Shown: piece after piece, positions 62,378-64,000 of the stretch | Position numbering within the stretch: the first letter of the stretch is position 1 | Layout: each line of letters starts with the position of its first letter | NCBI GenBank assembly: GCA_944470555.2 | Contig: OX104130.1 | Span: forward strand, 57,507,491-57,571,490 | Direction of reading: 5' to 3' | Source of the DNA: Heterobilharzia americana | Lineage: Eukaryota > Platyhelminthes > Trematoda > Strigeidida > Schistosomatidae | Length of the DNA stretch: 64,000 nucleotides | Made by a program: the position numbers and the translations under genes | Notes under the pieces: generated by a model | Seen by the model: the letters and a program-made list of their open reading frames with translations, nothing else | The model's database searches: none | Told to the model about the DNA's origin: nothing

Positions 62378-62545
62378 TGGTCGTGGCTGGCAGAAGAATC
62401 CATGATGCGCGTTTCGTCCTGTTTAGAACTCGTCAGCTGGATGTATCTGCTCCCCAGTAAGTGATGTTGTTCCCCCTGAGACTTGAACCTCGCATCCATC
62501 TTTTCAAACGTCAAAGTGATATCCACTAGGCCGCTGAGTCAGGAT
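62378..62545 (-). repeat. SMalpha-type SINE, minus strand
   Basis: Minus strand: head CTCAGCGGCCTAGTGGATA, B-box-like GGTTCAAGTC, hammerhead domain and 3' end GGATTCTTCTGCCAGCC. Sense orientation relative to CFAP46. Confidence 0.82.
62398..62442 (-). ncRNA. Hammerhead ribozyme, SMalpha type
   Basis: CTGACGA, stem II GTTC/GGAC (one wobble), GAAA, cleavage triplet ATC and closing helix ATCCA/TGGAT. All invariant core positions are present. Stem III has an A-U pair followed by a C-A mismatch, which may weaken it. Confidence 0.75.
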
Positions 62546-63639
62546 AGTCATCTCATGCACAACAGGTATTAGTTATAACTTTTTGTTGATATACTTGTAA
62601 TTCTCCGTAGTTGTTTTTTGGTTAGTATGGATAAAACTGAAATTCTACACCTAATGGTAATGAATTATTGGCAACTTGATAGCCTTCGTTTAATGGTTGG
62701 TTGACAGTTTCTTACCTGATGGTTAAATTATAAATATTTAATTTTGATCAGATCTTTGAATATGAGTGAATGGTTTGTTACACTAGTGTTCAGGAATCTT
62801 GATATTGCTTGGATGCATACAAATCAAATGAACATTCATTGAGTTGAACCTTGACACAGTTATCGTTTGATCACAGCGTATTGACAGTATCTAGTTATGA
62901 CATAGGATAACGACTTTAGTCATGTAGTTATTTGTAGTAGCTAGATATCAATGCATAATGTTATCTACTCAAATTCTAACTACAACACTTCCAAACCATA
63001 AACTCTAGATCCACTAGATAACAATTCAAAAGTCAGTATCTAAGACCTTTACAGCTCAGTGAAAAGTGCTGGCTACGGAGCTAAATCTCTAAGCAAAATG
63101 AGGATGTACACTTTATTGAAGTCTTCAAATAGGAAAATGAAACGGATTCTGTGAGCGATCTACGGACTTACCTACGTCTTGAAAACTTTAATTTCTTTGA
63201 GGTCCTGACTAAATGTGATGGTTGAAAGTGTACACCATGGAGACCTTACTTGGTGTGACTAGTGGCAGAAACTTCTTACTACTTCACCGATACCACATTT
63301 AAACTAAATCGTCTACGTGTAGTGAAAACAATTAGACGAAATGGTCACTAGTCGGTTATCGATGTATTTATTTAGTCCTTACAGGTTACCACCGATAAAA
63401 AGTCTATCGATCAAGTTTACAATGAAGTCAATAAGATGAATGAAGTGAAGTTGTGGAACTCCATAGACTTCGGTAAATGCTGAACCGTAAGGACCAAACA
63501 ACGAAATTGGTTGCGTATTGATGATCAAATCGTGGAAAAATAATCAAGTCCTACAGAGACAACGATTCGATGGAGTATAACAATGGAGAATTAAAAGTAT
63601 ACCAACCAATGGTGATAACTAATACCTGTCATACAAGAA
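62546..63639. other. Nothing recognised
   Basis: Presumed upstream intron of CFAP46. A donor-like site at about 62715 was tested, but no acceptor gives an open exon behind it. Confidence 0.4.
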
Positions 63640-63790
63640 GTGGCTGTGGTGTGTTTGAAACGATGGATATGACGTTCGAGGCTCAGTGGGAACAACATCA
63701 CTCACTGGAATGCAGGTACATTCAGCCGGCGAGTCCAAAATGGGACGAAACACCCGTCCTGGATTCCTCTGCTAGCCATATCCAAGTAAA
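63640..63790 (+). repeat. SMalpha-type SINE, degenerate hammerhead
   Basis: Head gaggctcagtgggaacaac and 3' end ggattcctctgctagcc match the SMalpha copies. The hammerhead (63720-63764) keeps stem II (GTCC/GGAC) and GAAA, but the 5' core is CCGGCGA rather than CTGANGA, so it should be dead. Confidence 0.75.
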
Positions 63791-64000
63791 TTTCCGTAAT
63801 AACTATTTTTCTTCCCTTAACAGAGATTCATTCTTACTCCTCCCTGTTGACTCACTATTTCAGTATACGTTCCAAAGTTTGATTAAGTTCCTCACCCTAC
63901 TTCCACAATACTGAACTTACGCAACTTGAATAAAATTCGTTGACTTAGTTAAATCAAGCATCTAAATTACACTGATCTTTGTTTCATATCAGGATCTAAC

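Noticed and set aside
63570..63914. 114-codon plus ORF as a gene
   Set aside because: It is read through an SMalpha repeat; the same frame pattern appears at 62341-62526 on the other strand.
1..64000. CRISPR arrays, operons, bacterial promoters or terminators
   Set aside because: The sequence is a eukaryotic, intron-rich locus. No direct-repeat/spacer array or bacterial gene organisation was seen.

Overview
The window looks like a schistosome (blood fluke, Schistosoma sp.) nuclear genome segment: AT-rich, with long introns and a dense load of schistosome-type repeats. These are SR2/SjR2-like RTE LINEs, a second APE-type LINE, Penelope-like elements (PLEs), SMalpha-type SINE-like repeats carrying hammerhead ribozymes, and long (TA)n tracts. 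The species cannot be fixed from sequence alone.

One host gene fills almost the whole window on the minus strand. I assembled 14 exons between 62129 and 3416. All have GT-AG borders and all 13 junctions keep reading phase, giving 3276 coding bases (about 1092 codons). Order and motifs match, from memory of the family, the TPR-rich ciliary central-apparatus protein CFAP46 (formerly TTC40). The gene runs out of the window at both ends: the first exon seen needs an upstream phase-2 donor and the last ends at a donor. Everything else lies in its introns or beyond its terminal exons.

Layout (plus-strand coordinates): 0.5-1.6 kb, LINE-2 3' fragment; 2.8-3.2 kb, two opposed hammerhead SINEs; 3.4-9.2 kb, exons 14, 13 and 12 with a decayed PLE at 7.2-8.0 kb; 9.4-13.0 kb, a PLE end with inverted arms and then a PLE carrying RT and GIY-YIG domains; 14.2-22.3 kb, exons 11 to 8 plus an RTE fragment; 22.6-23.6 kb, a tandem hammerhead-related repeat and LINE-2 tail; 23.88-27.09 kb, an intact RTE with a perfect 15-bp target-site duplication; 28.9 kb, exon 7; 29.6-32.9 kb, dead RTE copy A; 33.7 kb, SMalpha with intact hammerhead core; 35.4-38.2 kb, unexplained plus-strand ORFs; 38.2 kb, exon 6; 41.6-45.3 kb, nearly full-length decayed LINE-2; 45.4 kb, exon 5; 47.1-50.0 kb, dead RTE copy B, inverted and nearly identical to copy A; 52.0 kb, exon 4; 52.5-54.7 kb, PLE with hammerhead; 55.1-56.2 kb, a second PLE end with inverted arms and a nested MITE; 58.0 kb, exon 3; 58.6-59.1 kb, tandem hammerhead repeat; 60.2 kb, hammerhead SINE; 61-62.1 kb, exons 2 and 1; 62.4 and 63.7 kb, SMalpha copies.

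The most notable content is RNA-level. At least four unrelated repeat families in one gene carry hammerhead cores in various states of decay. The near-identical inverted RTE pair flanks exons 5 and 6 and could pair in the pre-mRNA.
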